A DNA stretch of 64,000 nucleotides. Source: Rebecca billardiae RCC1528 (Eukaryota; Haptophyta). The position numbers and the translations under genes are program-made. Numbering within the stretch: position 1 is the first letter of the stretch; the number at the start of each line of letters is the position of its first letter. The notes beneath the pieces are model-generated. The model saw only the letters and a list, made by a program, of their open reading frames with translations. It had not been told where the DNA came from and made no database searches. Location of the stretch: NCBI GenBank assembly GCA_965240325.2, contig OZ251236.1, positions 248,001 through 312,000 of the forward strand, written 5' to 3'. Below are positions 28,701 through 38,867 of this stretch, one piece after another.

Positions 28701-31562
28701 TCAAGCAATGAGCCGTGGCCTGTCTTGAGGGCGGTGCGAGCGCGCCGCTTCCCAGCCGGCACCGCTCTCAGCGCCGCTGTCGGAGCCGGACAGCGCCGAG
28801 CCGTCGGACTCGGCACTGAGGGTCGAGCTCGCGCCGTCCATGGCCGCGACGTGGCTCACGTGACCGACCGATGAGACAGCGCACGCGGGGCTCGGCGCGC
28901 GCGCCGCCGCGCTGCCGTCGCCGGGCGTCGAGCTGGACCGATCGGCGGCGGCGCCACCGAGAGTGCCGCTGCCGCCGTGCGGGGCCGCGGGCGCCGGCGA
29001 CGACGTCCGGCCCGAGGGTGTGCCCCCGAGCGCGCGCCTCGCGCGCGCAGCGCCAGAGGCAGAGCCCAGCTCGCCGCCGCCACCGCCCGGCAGCTTGAAG
29101 CCAAGCAACTCGCGCGGCGACAGCGCGCTCGCTGCGGCGGCGAGCGCGTCCGCGCGCGGCGAGGACACGGCGGCGGCGGCGCGGCCGCCGGCACTGCTGC
29201 TCAGCAACGGCGGCGGCGGCCCGACGCTGTGCGCGCCAGCGTCGCGTGCGTGCGCGCCGGCCACGCGCCCCAGCCGCGAGCGGCGCGCGGGCGCCGGCGC
29301 CGCGCCCGCGCCGCGCGCCGCGTGCGCCGGCGGCTCTGCTCGCCGGCGCCGCGTCGACGGCGGCGGCACCGGCGAGGTGGGCTGCGCCGAGGCGGCTGCT
29401 GCTGCCTGCGCCATCGGCGGCGCGTCCGGCGCCGTCGCCCCGCCGCCGCCCGCCGCCGCCTTGCGCGCGCGACCGCGCGTCGGCGGTGTGGCCTGTACCG
29501 CCCTGAGAACAGGGCGGCGCGCCGGCGCGCCGGCGGCGGGCTCGGCGGCGGGCTCGGCGGCGGGCTCGGCGGCGGGCTCGGCGGCGGGCTCGGCGGCGAG
29601 CTCGGCGGCGGGCTCGGCGGCGGGCTCGGCGGCGGGCTCGGCGGCGGGCTCGGCGGCGGGCTCGGCGGAGCGAGGCACGCCCGCCGCAAGCGGCGCACGC
29701 TCCGCCGCCGCCGAGTGCGCCGCATCCGGGGCGCGGTCTGCGCGGCTCGCGGCGCCGCCGTCCGCGTTGTCGGCGGCGCCCAACCTCTCACACGAGGCCG
29801 GCGTCGGCCGACTGACCGGCGGTGGCGGCTCGGCGGACGGCGCGGCCGCCGGGGCGGCGGCGTCGAGGTCGGCGGCGCCAAGCCTCGCGCACGCCGTGAG
29901 CAGCCGGTCAACTCGCCCTGCGGAGGCGTGGCGCCGCACGGCGCGGCGGCGGCGCAAAGGCGTGAGCGGCGCCGCGCCTCGCCGCATGGCCGGTGCGCGC
30001 GCAGCGCCGGCCGGCGACAGGGTGGGCGGGCGCGCGCGCGTGGGCTACGCGGCGCCGGGCGCGCGCGCGGCGCGCAGTCGCGCACCCGCCGCGCGCCGCA
30101 GCCGCGCGCTCGGGCCCTTGGGGTCGTCGTCGTCGTCGGCGAGATCGCGCGCGCCGCGCGCCGCGGCGAGCGCTCGCGCCGCCAGCCGCAGCTGTGGCAG
30201 CCGCAGCCGATGTTTCTGCGGAAAAAAGAAAAGCGGAAAAAAGAAAAAAGGAAAGTAAATAAGGACGAAGGGAATCGTGATGTCAAATAAGCGAAAGCGC
30301 GGCAGAGGCGCGGGCATGCGTGCGCGTGAGGCGCGGAGGCGCACTGCGCACGCGCGCGCGCCGCGAGCCGCGCGCGCGCCGCGCGCGCACCTCGCGGGAC
30401 AGCGCCTGGCGCGCGGCCGCGCGCGCGCCCGGCGGCGCGAATTGGCCGTCGCGCGCGCGGCGCGCGCGACCTGGCGCTGCCAGCTTAGCCAGCGCGAGCG
30501 TCCGCAGCAGCAGCTCCGCCTCGAGTGCGGCGCACAGCGCGCCGGCGGGGTCGTGCGACGCCAGCTGCTCGGGCAGCGCGCCCCAGCCCGCGCCGCCGCC
30601 GTCGGCCGCCGCCGCCGCCGCGCAGCGCTCGCTTAAAAGCTCGCCCGCGCACGCGGCCGCGCGCGCGTCGGCGCCGCAGAGCGCCGCAAGCGCGTAGGCT
30701 TGCGTCATCGCCGCGTGGCAGAGGGTGCGCGCGTGCAGCTCGGCGGCGGCCTCGGAGGCGACAGCGGCGGGGTCGGAGGCGGCCGGCGGCGGCTGCTCGT
30801 CGCAGAGCGCGGCGCACGCCGCCTCCGCGGCGCGGTCGTACGCGCGCGCGCACGCGTCCCTCTGGCCACCGACGCCTGAGCAGTGCACGCTGCCGCTGCC
30901 GCCGGCGGCGCCGCCGCCGCCGCCGCCGCCGATCATCAGAAGCGGCGTGCACGGCGAGGGCGGCGAGCGCGCGCGCCGGCCGGCGCGGCCGGCGCCGCCG
31001 CCCGTGCTGAGCGCAGCGGCGCGCATCGCGCGCGTGAGCGGCATCCAGAGCTCGTCACAGCAACGCTCGCACAGCGCAGCCGCCGCCGCGCCCGCCGCGG
31101 CCGCGCGCGCGCCGCCGCGCGCCGGCGGCACCACCGCCTCATGCGCCCACGCGCCGCCGCGCGCTGCCGGCGGCAGCGGCGTCGTGCGAGCGCGCGCGAG
31201 CGCGCGCGCCGCCGGCGAGCCGCTGGCGGGTGTGCGGGGTGGCGAGATCGCGCCGGAGATTGCGCCGCGCGGCGAGATTGCGCGGGAGATTGCGCGGCGC
31301 GGCGAGATCGCGCCGGAGATTGCGCCGCGCGGCGAGATTGCGCGGGAGATTGCGCCGCGCGGCGAGAGCGCGGGCGGTGTGCCTTCCGCTGCGCTCGAGT
31401 CAGCTGCCCACGCGGCCGCCGCGGCGGCGGAGCCCGCCGCGAGGCAGTGCGCCGGCATCGACGCGCGCCGCCGAGCGCCGCCGCCGCTGCCGCCCGCCGC
31501 CGGCACGGCAGTCGCCGCGCGCAGCCGCGCTGAGCGCGAGCGCACGCCCTCCCAGCCGCACA

Positions 31563-31634
<72 letters not shown>

Positions 31635-31783
31635 GTGGCCTTGTGGACGGGGAGAGCGGCGTGGGCGGCGCGGGCGGCGCGGGCGGCACGGTCGGCTCGA
31701 GGCTGCGCACCGCGCACCACCCGCCAGCACGGCCGCCGCCGCCGCCACCGCCGCCGCAGCCATCCGCACCGCCGTCGCAGCCG

Positions 31784-31815
<32 letters not shown>

Positions 31816-33813
31816 GCCGCCGCCGAGTCGGCAAGCCCGCAGCGCGCGCCGCACAGACGCAAGCGCGCCGAGCGGCAGCTGAAGCTCGGCGAGCGCGAGG
31901 CGGCGCGCGCGCGGCAGGCTCGCCAGCGTGCCCGACTGCGTGAGCGCGTCGCACCCCGCGACGAGCACGCGCGCCACCGCGCGCTGCTCCGTCGCGACAC
32001 CACCGCCGGCGGCGGCGCCGACGCCGCGCGCCGCGCGCCACCGCACGCCGACGCAGTGCGGCGCGCCTGGCACCAGCGACGCGGTGGCGAGGGTGGCGGC
32101 CTCGCCCGGGAGCAGGCAGAGCCGCTCGTGCCCGCCCGGCCGCGCGCGCACCGCCGTCGACGCTCGGACGCCCCGCTTATCGCGCGCCGCTCCGCCCGCC
32201 GCCATCGCCCCGCGCGCGCGCGCGCCGCGCGCCGCGCGCGGGCGGCGCGGCGCGCTCAGCGCGCGCCGGTCCGCGCGCGTCGCGTGCGCAGCAACGTGTG
32301 GCGGCAGCTCGAGGACGAGCGCGCGCGCGCGCGCGCCGCTCGTGGCGTTGGTGAGCGTGACGAGCGCGCCGGACGGTACGACCGTCACCTCCTCCTCGCC
32401 CTCGCCCTCGCCGGCCGCGCCGCCGCCGCCGGCCGCGCCGCCGCCGCCACCGCCGCAAAAATGCGCAGTCTCGCGCACGGGTGTCGCGCGCGCGGCGGCG
32501 GCGGCGGCGGCCCGGCCGTCGCACGGGGCGGGCGAGCCCGGGGCGGCGCTCGAGCCATCGTCGCTGCCGCCCGTGCGCACGCGCAGCGGCGGCGCAAAGC
32601 GCGAGCCCAAGTCCGGGGCGGCCGAGTCCGGGGCGGCCGAGTCCGGGGCGGCCGAGTCCGGTGGCGGCGCGGGCGTGCGCGGGCGGCGCATGGACGGCAC
32701 GCCGCGCAGGCCGGGCGGCGTGAGGCGCGCGTGCGCGCGGAGCGGCGCCGCCGCGCGCGCCTCCGCCGCCACCTCCTCCAGCCAGCCGCGCAGCGCGCGC
32801 GCCGCGGCCGGCGGCAGGCCCACCGCCAAGTCCGAGCTCCGTGCAAGCTGAGTGTTTGCAGCGTCGCGCGCGCGCGCGAGCGCCGCGCAGCCCGGCGGCG
32901 CGTGTTCGGGCGTGCCCGGCGCGCGCGGCGGCGCGTACCGCCCGCGCGCGGCGCGGCGCAGCCACTCCTCCGCGCGCGCCGCGTCGCACGCCGGCACGAG
33001 CCACACAGCGAGCGGCGGCGCCGCGCTGACGAGCGCCGCGCGCGCGCTCGCGTGTCTGAGGTCGAGGTCGGAGCGCGTGAGGGCAAGGATGAGCGGCGCG
33101 GCGTGCGCCGCCGCCTCGTCGTCGTGGTCGTGGCCCTCGGCAGGCCGCGCCCACCGCCAGTCGAGCGGGCGCTCGCGCTGCGCCGACGCCGCCGCCGCAC
33201 CGCCGCCGCCGCCATCGCCCGCCGGCGACGGCGGCGGCGGCCAATGCGCCGCGCCCGCAAGCACGCTCGTTCGGACGAGGGCGCGCACTCGCTCCGGGCC
33301 GACGCCGGCGGCGGGCAGCCGGCGCGCCATCACGAGGAGGCGCGGGAGCGCGTCCTGCCAGAACGCCCGCGCCGACGTCGGCGGGCCGCACGCCAGCAGC
33401 CAGTTCAGGACGTCGACGTAAAGCGCAAGGAATTCCGCCGTCTTGCAGGCCTCGAGCGCGCGCGCCCACGAGGGCGTGGGCGGCACGGCGTGCGCGGGCG
33501 TGAAGGGCGGGGAGAGCGGGCCGAAGGCGGGCGATAGCACACGCGGGGCTGTCGCGCCGCCGAGCCCGCGCATCGCCGCCGCGAGCGCCGCGAGCTCGCG
33601 CCGTTGCCGCCGCAGCGTCGCCGCTTGCGCCGCCGCGACGCGGACGACGCGCAGCATGGCGGCGCAGAGCAGCTCGAGGCGCGCCGGACTGCGCACCGCG
33701 GCGAGCCGGAGCAGCCAGCGCCACACCGACGTGCGCCGCGCGAGCAGCCGCAGCACACGCCGCGCGCTGCGCGCGAGCGAGACGACGCCGCCGCCGTCTG
33801 CGGACCCGCCCAT
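28701..33813 (-). CDS. Large unknown protein, three exons
   Basis: Exons 30391-33813, 30086-30215 and 28701-29917 (phases 0 and 1 agree) give about 1,589 residues. Donors are GTGCGC; the first intron ends in a long T-rich tract before CAG, rare in this window. The N-terminal 200 residues look helical (ARRVLRLLARRTSVWRWLL; FLALYVDVLNWLLA). The middle has a beta-rich stretch (ALVTLTNATSGARARALVLE; LCLLPGEAATLATASLVPG) recalling Ig-like folds in trafficking subunits; I could not assign a family. Inserts include about 24 Gly (31561-31632), repeated AISPRG units (about 31240-31370), triplicated DSAAP and EPAA repeats (about 29535-29670). The terminal exon is Ser/Ala/Pro-rich and probably disordered. 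The start at 33813 is the first ATG in frame. Confidence 0.6.
29535..29670 (-). repeat. EPAA coding repeat
   Basis: About eleven EPAA units encoded by a 12-bp repeat of GCGGGCTCGGCG on the plus strand. It lies in the last exon of the large unknown protein. Confidence 0.75.
31236..31370 (-). repeat. AISPRG(A/R)ISxAISPRG coding repeat
   Basis: About seven units of Ala-Ile-Ser with alternating SPRG, R and G, at the DNA level GAGATTGCGC(C/G)GG(G/A). The SP dipeptides could be proline-directed phosphosites. It lies inside the first exon of the large unknown protein. Confidence 0.7.
31561..31634 (-). repeat. (GCC)n / poly-Gly tract
   Basis: About 24 GCC triplets on the plus strand, read as Gly on the coding minus strand. 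Similar runs occur in the myosin gene at 50100-50172 and 52084-52148. Confidence 0.9.
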
Positions 33814-34069
33814 CGTGCGTGGCCAGCACACGCCTGCCACTTGCTGGCCTTGGATCGAGCGTTCAACCGGCTGGAATGAGATGCCCGTTTTGACGGGCTG
33901 GCTTCGTCGGCGGCTGCGTCCGGCCGTTCGGCGCGAGCAAAGCTCTCCGGATCAGTTTTCAAGTTGGGCGGCCCGGTGGCGAACTGGCTTTGACGCGCGT
34001 CGGTGAGTGCGCGCGCGGTGCGCACCAGCGTGCACTCCGGCCCAGCGGCAGGGCACCGCGCAGGCGAGG
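33814..34069. promoter_or_regulatory. Divergent intergenic region
   Basis: 256 bp between the start of the large unknown protein (-) and the Sel1-MYND gene (+). It must hold both promoters. No TATA box or repeated motif was seen. Confidence 0.3.
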
Positions 34070-35152
34070 ATGGGCGACGAGGCAGCGGCGCGCTTGTGCC
34101 GGCTGGCACTAGAGCTGGGAGCCGAGCAGGGCGACGCGCAAGCGCAGCGCGAGCTGGGCGCGTGCTACGAGATAGGCGAGGGTGTGCAGCAGGATTTGGG
34201 CGAGGCGGCACGCTGGTATCGGCTGGCGGCCGAGCAGGGCGATGCTGGAGCGCAGCACAATCTGGGCCGGTGCTACGCACAGGGCCAAGGTGTGCAGCAG
34301 GATTGGGGCGAAGCAGTGCGCTGGTACCGGCTGGCAGCCGAGCAGGGCCAGGCTGCAGCGCAGTGCAATCTGGGCGTGTCCTACGAGAGTGGCGAGGGCG
34401 TGCAGCGGGACAGGGGCGAGGCCGCGCGCTGGTATCGGCTGGCGGCAGAGCAGGGCAATGCGCGAGCGCAGTGCAATCTGGGCATTTGCTACGCGCTCGG
34501 CGAGGGTGCGCAGCAGGATTGGGGCGAGGCGGTGCGCTGGTACCGGCTGGCAGCCGAACAGGGCGATGCTGTAGCGCAGCACAATCTAGGCGCATCCTAC
34601 GCACATGGCAATGGTGTGCAGCAGGATTGGGGCGAGGCGGTGCGCTGGTACCGGCTGGCAGCCGAGCAGGGCGATGCTGTAGGCCAGCACAATCTGGGCA
34701 TGGCCTACATTTCCGGAGACGGCGTGTCGAGGGATGTCCGCGAGGCGGCGCGCTGGCTCCGCCTGGCCGTTGACGGCGGGTTCGCACCCGCGCACTTTGT
34801 GCTGGGGACGCTGACGCTGGCGGGTGCGGGAGTGGAGCGTGACGTGGAGGAGGGCGCGCGGCTGCTGCACCGTGCCCAAGAGCTCGATCCCGACCTCAGA
34901 GATGCAGCGTGCGATGCACTGGCCAAGAGAGCTGGAGATCCCGTGGTGGTCTCCCAGTGCTGCACCACCTGCGGACGGACGGGCCGTGGTCTGAAGAAGT
35001 GCGAGCGGTGCCACGTGGCGGTCTTCTGCTCGCGTGAGCACCTGCGCAGCTCGTGGAAGGTGCACAAGCCCCACTGCCACGCGTGGTGCGCGCAGGCAGC
35101 AGGTGAAGCCTCGTCTGCCGCAGCTCGGACCCCGCCTGATGAGCCTACTTGA
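34070..35152 (+). CDS. Sel1-repeat protein with C-terminal MYND zinc finger
   Basis: 360 residues from the ATG at 34070. Seven Sel1-like repeats of exactly 36 residues (pattern GDAxAQxNLGxxYxxGxGV) fill residues about 18-270. The first six are so alike in DNA that they form a 108-bp tandem repeat. A MYND finger follows at about 303-340: CCTTCGRTGRGLKKCERC, then VAVFCS, H and C, with the eight expected ligands. MYND fingers bind Pro-rich peptides and Sel1 arrays form adaptor solenoids, so a protein-protein adaptor role is likely. Single exon, no signal peptide. Sel1-MYND proteins are common in large families in algae and protists. Confidence 0.9.
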   Translation: MGDEAAARLCRLALELGAEQGDAQAQRELGACYEIGEGVQQDLGEAARWYRLAAEQGDAGAQHNLGRCYAQGQGVQQDWGEAVRWYRLAAEQGQAAAQCNLGVSYESGEGVQRDRGEAARWYRLAAEQGNARAQCNLGICYALGEGAQQDWGEAVRWYRLAAEQGDAVAQHNLGASYAHGNGVQQDWGEAVRWYRLAAEQGDAVGQHNLGMAYISGDGVSRDVREAARWLRLAVDGGFAPAHFVLGTLTLAGAGVERDVEEGARLLHRAQELDPDLRDAACDALAKRAGDPVVVSQCCTTCGRTGRGLKKCERCHVAVFCSREHLRSSWKVHKPHCHAWCAQAAGEASSAAARTPPDEPT

Positions 35153-35461
35153 TTCTTGGACTTGAAGCCGCCGGACTTCGCGACGATATATATATAATAT
35201 ATAAGTTCTCTGACGCCTGCCCGTTGCATACCACGTCGTTAATATATATATATTGGACTTGGTCGTCGTCGAGTAGTTAATGGTCTGCTGCTGATACTAC
35301 TATATAGTCGTCTGACTCTGAGTAAGTCTGACTCTGAGGCCGCCGTCCGACTCTGAGTCATCGCGGTCCGGCAACCGGGATATGCGACACATCAGCGTCG
35401 CCATCAGATTCAGTCAGTGATTCAGTCATTCAGTGCCGCGCCGCCGGCGTGTTAATATTTA

Positions 35462-35506
<45 letters not shown>

Positions 35507-35750
35507 GTAGTAGTATTATAATTATAATAATAAATGACACGAGGACGTCGGACAGACGACGATTGACGACTACATCCAAATTGATGGCGGTTCAAAAATG
35601 ACTGTGGCGCGATGACCATGCGCATCATAGGACCGCATCATGTACCGCCGCCGGTATGGTGTGGCCACACGGCTTACGCGCGCTTACAGGTGGGACCACG
35701 TGACGCGCCGCTCGCGCAGCGCAGCAGCGGCCCGCATCGAACACCGCCGC
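35153..35750. other. AT-rich intergenic with (AAT)n microsatellite
   Basis: 598 bp between convergent genes. It has ATATAT tracts at 35188-35202 and 35243-35252, GACTCTGAGT repeats at about 35310-35358, and an (AAT)n tract at 35462-35510 with AT-rich continuation to 35535. No gene seen. Confidence 0.7.
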
Positions 35751-37079
35751 TCAGGACAGCACACCGCCCTTGCCCATCTCCTGCAGCACGAGCGCCACCG
35801 CCGCACTCGCCGACACGATCGCCGCCGCGAGCGTCGGGTCCCGGGTCACGACGGCGCGCGCCGCGCCGAGCGCGTCGCCGAGCTGCCGGCCGGCGGCGTC
35901 CAGGGCTGAGGCGTCGTCGTCGTCGTCGTCCGCCGCGCGGCGCTTCGCCTCGGCGCGGCGCACGCCCTCCAGCCCGCCCTCGCGCTCGATGGGCCACTTG
36001 CCGCCCGCGAACGCCCAGGCGGGGGCTGCCGCCTCGGCCGCGGCCGCGCCGCCCGCCGCGGCCGCGCCGCTTGCCGCGGCCGCGGCCGCGCCGTCTGCGC
36101 CGCCGCTGCCTGGGCTCTCGATGGCGTCGACGCACGCGTCGACGGGGAGCCCGGCCTCCATCGCGGCGGCGAGGCGCTCGAACGCGGGCCCGTTGCTGTA
36201 CAGCAGCGCGTACGCCTGCACCGCCGCCCAGCGCACGCGGTTGCGCTCGTCAGCGTCGGCGCTGTCCGCGTCCGCGCCCGCCTCGCCCGCACGGCGCGCA
36301 GCGGCGCTCTCGCGCGCGCGCCACAGCGACTGCGCCGCCTGCAGCTGCGAGAGGTCGGCGAGGCCGCCCTCTGCGGTGCCGAAGCAGAGGCACTCGGCCA
36401 TCACGCCCGCCAGCGAGACCACCGCCATCTTGTCCAGCACGCTCGCGTCGCCGCGCGCGGCCTCCGCGCGCGACGCCTCGCACTGGACGGCGCATGCGGC
36501 CGCGTCTGCAGTGTAGCCGCTCACCCGCAGGCCGACGAGGTGGCCGGCGAGGAAGTGGCCCGCCTCGTGGCGCAGCATGCGCGCGCGGTACGCCGGGCTC
36601 GCCCCGCGCCGCGCCGCCGCCACGCCTCGCTGCAGCGTCTCCGGCGCCGCCAGCCCGGTGGCGAGCACGCCGTAGGGAGCCATCACACACGCGGCGCTTG
36701 CCGTCCACCGAACAATGTCTGGCCCGGGCAGAGCCTGCGCAGCGAGGATGCCGCCGGCGCCGCCGAGCACGGTGAGCGCGCCCGTGAGCGTCGAGATCAC
36801 CCGCACGTCCGACTCGCCGTCCAGCCCGAGCTTCTCGTACGTCGCGAGTCCTTTTGTGTACATGCGAGCCTCCACCTCGGAGACGCGCGCGTAATTCAGT
36901 CTGGCTGCGCTGCGCCAGAGCGCCGGCTTGGCGGGTGCGGCGGTGGCGGTGACGGCCTTGGTGGGCGTCGGGGTTGGAGAGGCCGCCGCGGAGACGCCCG
37001 CCGCGAGCGCGCCCGCCATGATCAGCGCCATCGACGGCGCGCCCGCACGTCGGTGCCGCATCTGCCACTGCACAGCCAT
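35751..37079 (-). CDS. Plastid FtsH-protease-domain-like (M41-like) membrane protein
   Basis: 442 residues from the ATG at 37079. The leader has a hydrophobic core (ALIMAGALAAGVSAAAS) followed by a Thr/Ala/Lys-rich stretch, like a bipartite plastid leader. The zinc-protease motif HEAGH is at about residue 171 (LRHEAGHFLAGHLVG). The downstream block LAGVMAECLCFG then GGLADLSQ matches the FtsH peptidase segment carrying the third zinc ligand (Asp). There is no AAA+ domain, so this is the peptidase half alone, as in plant and cyanobacterial proteins annotated as FtsH-like or stress-related. Hydrophobic helices lie before HEAGH and at the C-terminus. Poly-Ala and poly-Asp inserts lie in the second half. 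Divergent from the PAQR gene over 248 bp. Confidence 0.8.
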   Translation of the reverse strand: MAVQWQMRHRRAGAPSMALIMAGALAAGVSAAASPTPTPTKAVTATAAPAKPALWRSAARLNYARVSEVEARMYTKGLATYEKLGLDGESDVRVISTLTGALTVLGGAGGILAAQALPGPDIVRWTASAACVMAPYGVLATGLAAPETLQRGVAAARRGASPAYRARMLRHEAGHFLAGHLVGLRVSGYTADAAACAVQCEASRAEAARGDASVLDKMAVVSLAGVMAECLCFGTAEGGLADLSQLQAAQSLWRARESAAARRAGEAGADADSADADERNRVRWAAVQAYALLYSNGPAFERLAAAMEAGLPVDACVDAIESPGSGGADGAAAAAASGAAAAGGAAAAEAAAPAWAFAGGKWPIEREGGLEGVRRAEAKRRAADDDDDDASALDAAGRQLGDALGAARAVVTRDPTLAAAIVSASAAVALVLQEMGKGGVLS

Positions 37080-37327
37080 CTCGCGGCGGTGGGCGGCGGC
37101 CAGGGGCTCTCGTCCGCGCGCTTCGAGAATCTTGGACTCGAAGACTGACGGTTCGCCCAAAACGCCCTCTCCGGGAGGTCCTCACGAGCGCGCAGCGCGC
37201 GCCACCGCCCAGGACCGGACGCACGAGGAATCTCACCGTTCATCGGGCGCGCGACCGCATGGCGGCGCTCGCCTGACAAGAGCGCGCGCCGCAATCGCGT
37301 GCCGTGCCTGCGCGCTCGGGCGGGACG
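37080..37327. promoter_or_regulatory. Divergent intergenic region
   Basis: 248 bp separate the starts of the M41-like gene (-) and the PAQR gene (+). It presumably holds both promoters. No clear motif was recognised. Confidence 0.3.
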
Positions 37328-38320
37328 ATGCTGCCGTACGTCGGCCTGCTCGGCGACGGGCGTCCCCGACAGAGCGAGCTCCAGCTGTACACCTCCGAGT
37401 TCGTGCCGCTCGAGCTGCGCCGGCCGCACATCGGCGGCGCGTACCGCGCATGCCCCATGTCGCTGCGCGCGTGCGCGCTCTCGGCGTTCAAGCCGACGAA
37501 CGAGACGGCGAACGTGTGGTCGCACGTGCTCGGCTGCGCGCTCTTCGCCCGCCACGCGCTCTCGCCACGCGTCTTCCGCGGCGGCTCCGCCAACCTCGCG
37601 TGCGGCCGCCTGCTCGCTTGCACGGCCGCGGTGTGCTTCGCCCTTTCCGCGACATTTCACCTGCTCGGCACGCGCTCGCTGCAGACGTACCGCGCGCTGC
37701 ACAAGCTGGACGTGGGCGGGATCCTCGCGCTCATCGTCGCGTGCTTCGTCGCGGGGCTGCAGCTCGGCTTCGCCTGCGCGCCGCGCTGGGGCGCCGCGTA
37801 CCAGGGCGCCGTGTGCACCGCCGCGCTCGTCGGCGGCTGGCGCTTTGCCCGCGCCGACGGCGTGCCTCGGCGCACGGCGGCGTCGCTCGGCGTGCTGGCG
37901 GCGCTGGGGCTCGTGCCGATCGCGCACTGGGCGGTCCTTCTCGCCGACCCCGCCGAGGCCGCAACCTTCGGCCCGCACATCGCCCGCTTCTTCCTCCTCC
38001 TCGCCGCGGGCGCGGGCTGCTACGCGAGCGCCGCGCCCGAGCGTTGGGCACCCGGTCGGTTTGACGTCTGGGGACACTCGCACACGTGGTGGCACGTGCT
38101 CGTGCTGCTCGCCGTGCAGCACTTCTACGCGACGCTCGTCGCGTACAGCGAGTGGCAGCACCTCGGCGCGGGCGCGGCCCGAACCGCCGCGTGCCTCTCA
38201 TCCGCCCTCTCAGCCGCCGGCGGCGGAGGCAGTGCCGGCGCCGGCGGCTTCGCGGCGTCGGCGGTGCCAGCCGAGGCAGCGGCGGCCAGCATCGTCGCTA
38301 GCGGTGTCGGACTCAGCTAG
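37328..38320 (+). CDS. PAQR (adiponectin/progestin receptor-like) membrane protein
   Basis: 330 residues from the ATG at 37328. The three hallmark PAQR motifs are present: NETANVWSHVLG before the first helix (Glu, Asn and His), SATFHLLG followed by LHKLDVGGI (Ser, His and Asp), and FDVWGHSHTWWHVLVLLA (two zinc-ligand His). Seven hydrophobic helices span about residues 55-270. The C-terminal tail is Ala/Gly/Ser-rich. PAQR proteins are 7-TM zinc-containing enzymes, probably hydrolases acting on ceramide-type amides, with a cytosolic N-terminus. All five predicted zinc or catalytic residues appear conserved. Single exon. Confidence 0.92.
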   Translation: MLPYVGLLGDGRPRQSELQLYTSEFVPLELRRPHIGGAYRACPMSLRACALSAFKPTNETANVWSHVLGCALFARHALSPRVFRGGSANLACGRLLACTAAVCFALSATFHLLGTRSLQTYRALHKLDVGGILALIVACFVAGLQLGFACAPRWGAAYQGAVCTAALVGGWRFARADGVPRRTAASLGVLAALGLVPIAHWAVLLADPAEAATFGPHIARFFLLLAAGAGCYASAAPERWAPGRFDVWGHSHTWWHVLVLLAVQHFYATLVAYSEWQHLGAGAARTAACLSSALSAAGGGGSAGAGGFAASAVPAEAAAASIVASGVGLS

Positions 38321-38867
38321 TTGGCGCTATGGCGGTTGTGCGTGCCGCCGGGCAGCGCGGGTTGCCCTACTACACCGGGTACGCTGACTATACGTATCCA
38401 ACGACTACTGAGCCAGTAGTGTCAGCAGAGCGTTGCCGCCTAAACTCTGCTCCCGTCCTCCCGAGAGACGGAGAGTCCGAGTCCGACACGCGGCCGCGGG
38501 CGGCGCGTCAGCCGTCACGGCGCCCGGAGAGTGCGACACTGCGGTATATAGTATAGTCAGCACGCGGTATGTATGCCGTCGGCGGCGCCTGGTGAGTGGT
38601 GGTCTGATGATATCGGACTGGCGCGGAGGGCTCGGCGGGACCGCGTCGTCAGGCTCGGCCATATCGATCGTGATTCACACGACTCGGACAGACAGACAGT
38701 GGCCGGTGGTGCATTATGGCGCTCGTCAGGCACGGCTGCCATCGGCGCATGCTGGGCTGACCTCACAGCTGTGGCGCCGAAAAGCAACGGCAGCAGCTTG
38801 GCGCATGCGCGCAAAGGTGTGATGCGCGGCTGAGCGCACCACTCGGCTGCAGGCGGCACCGAGTCCG
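38321..38867. other. Intergenic, no gene seen
   Basis: 547 bp between convergent PAQR and homeodomain genes. Short open frames only. No repeat or RNA-like structure stood out. Confidence 0.5.
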
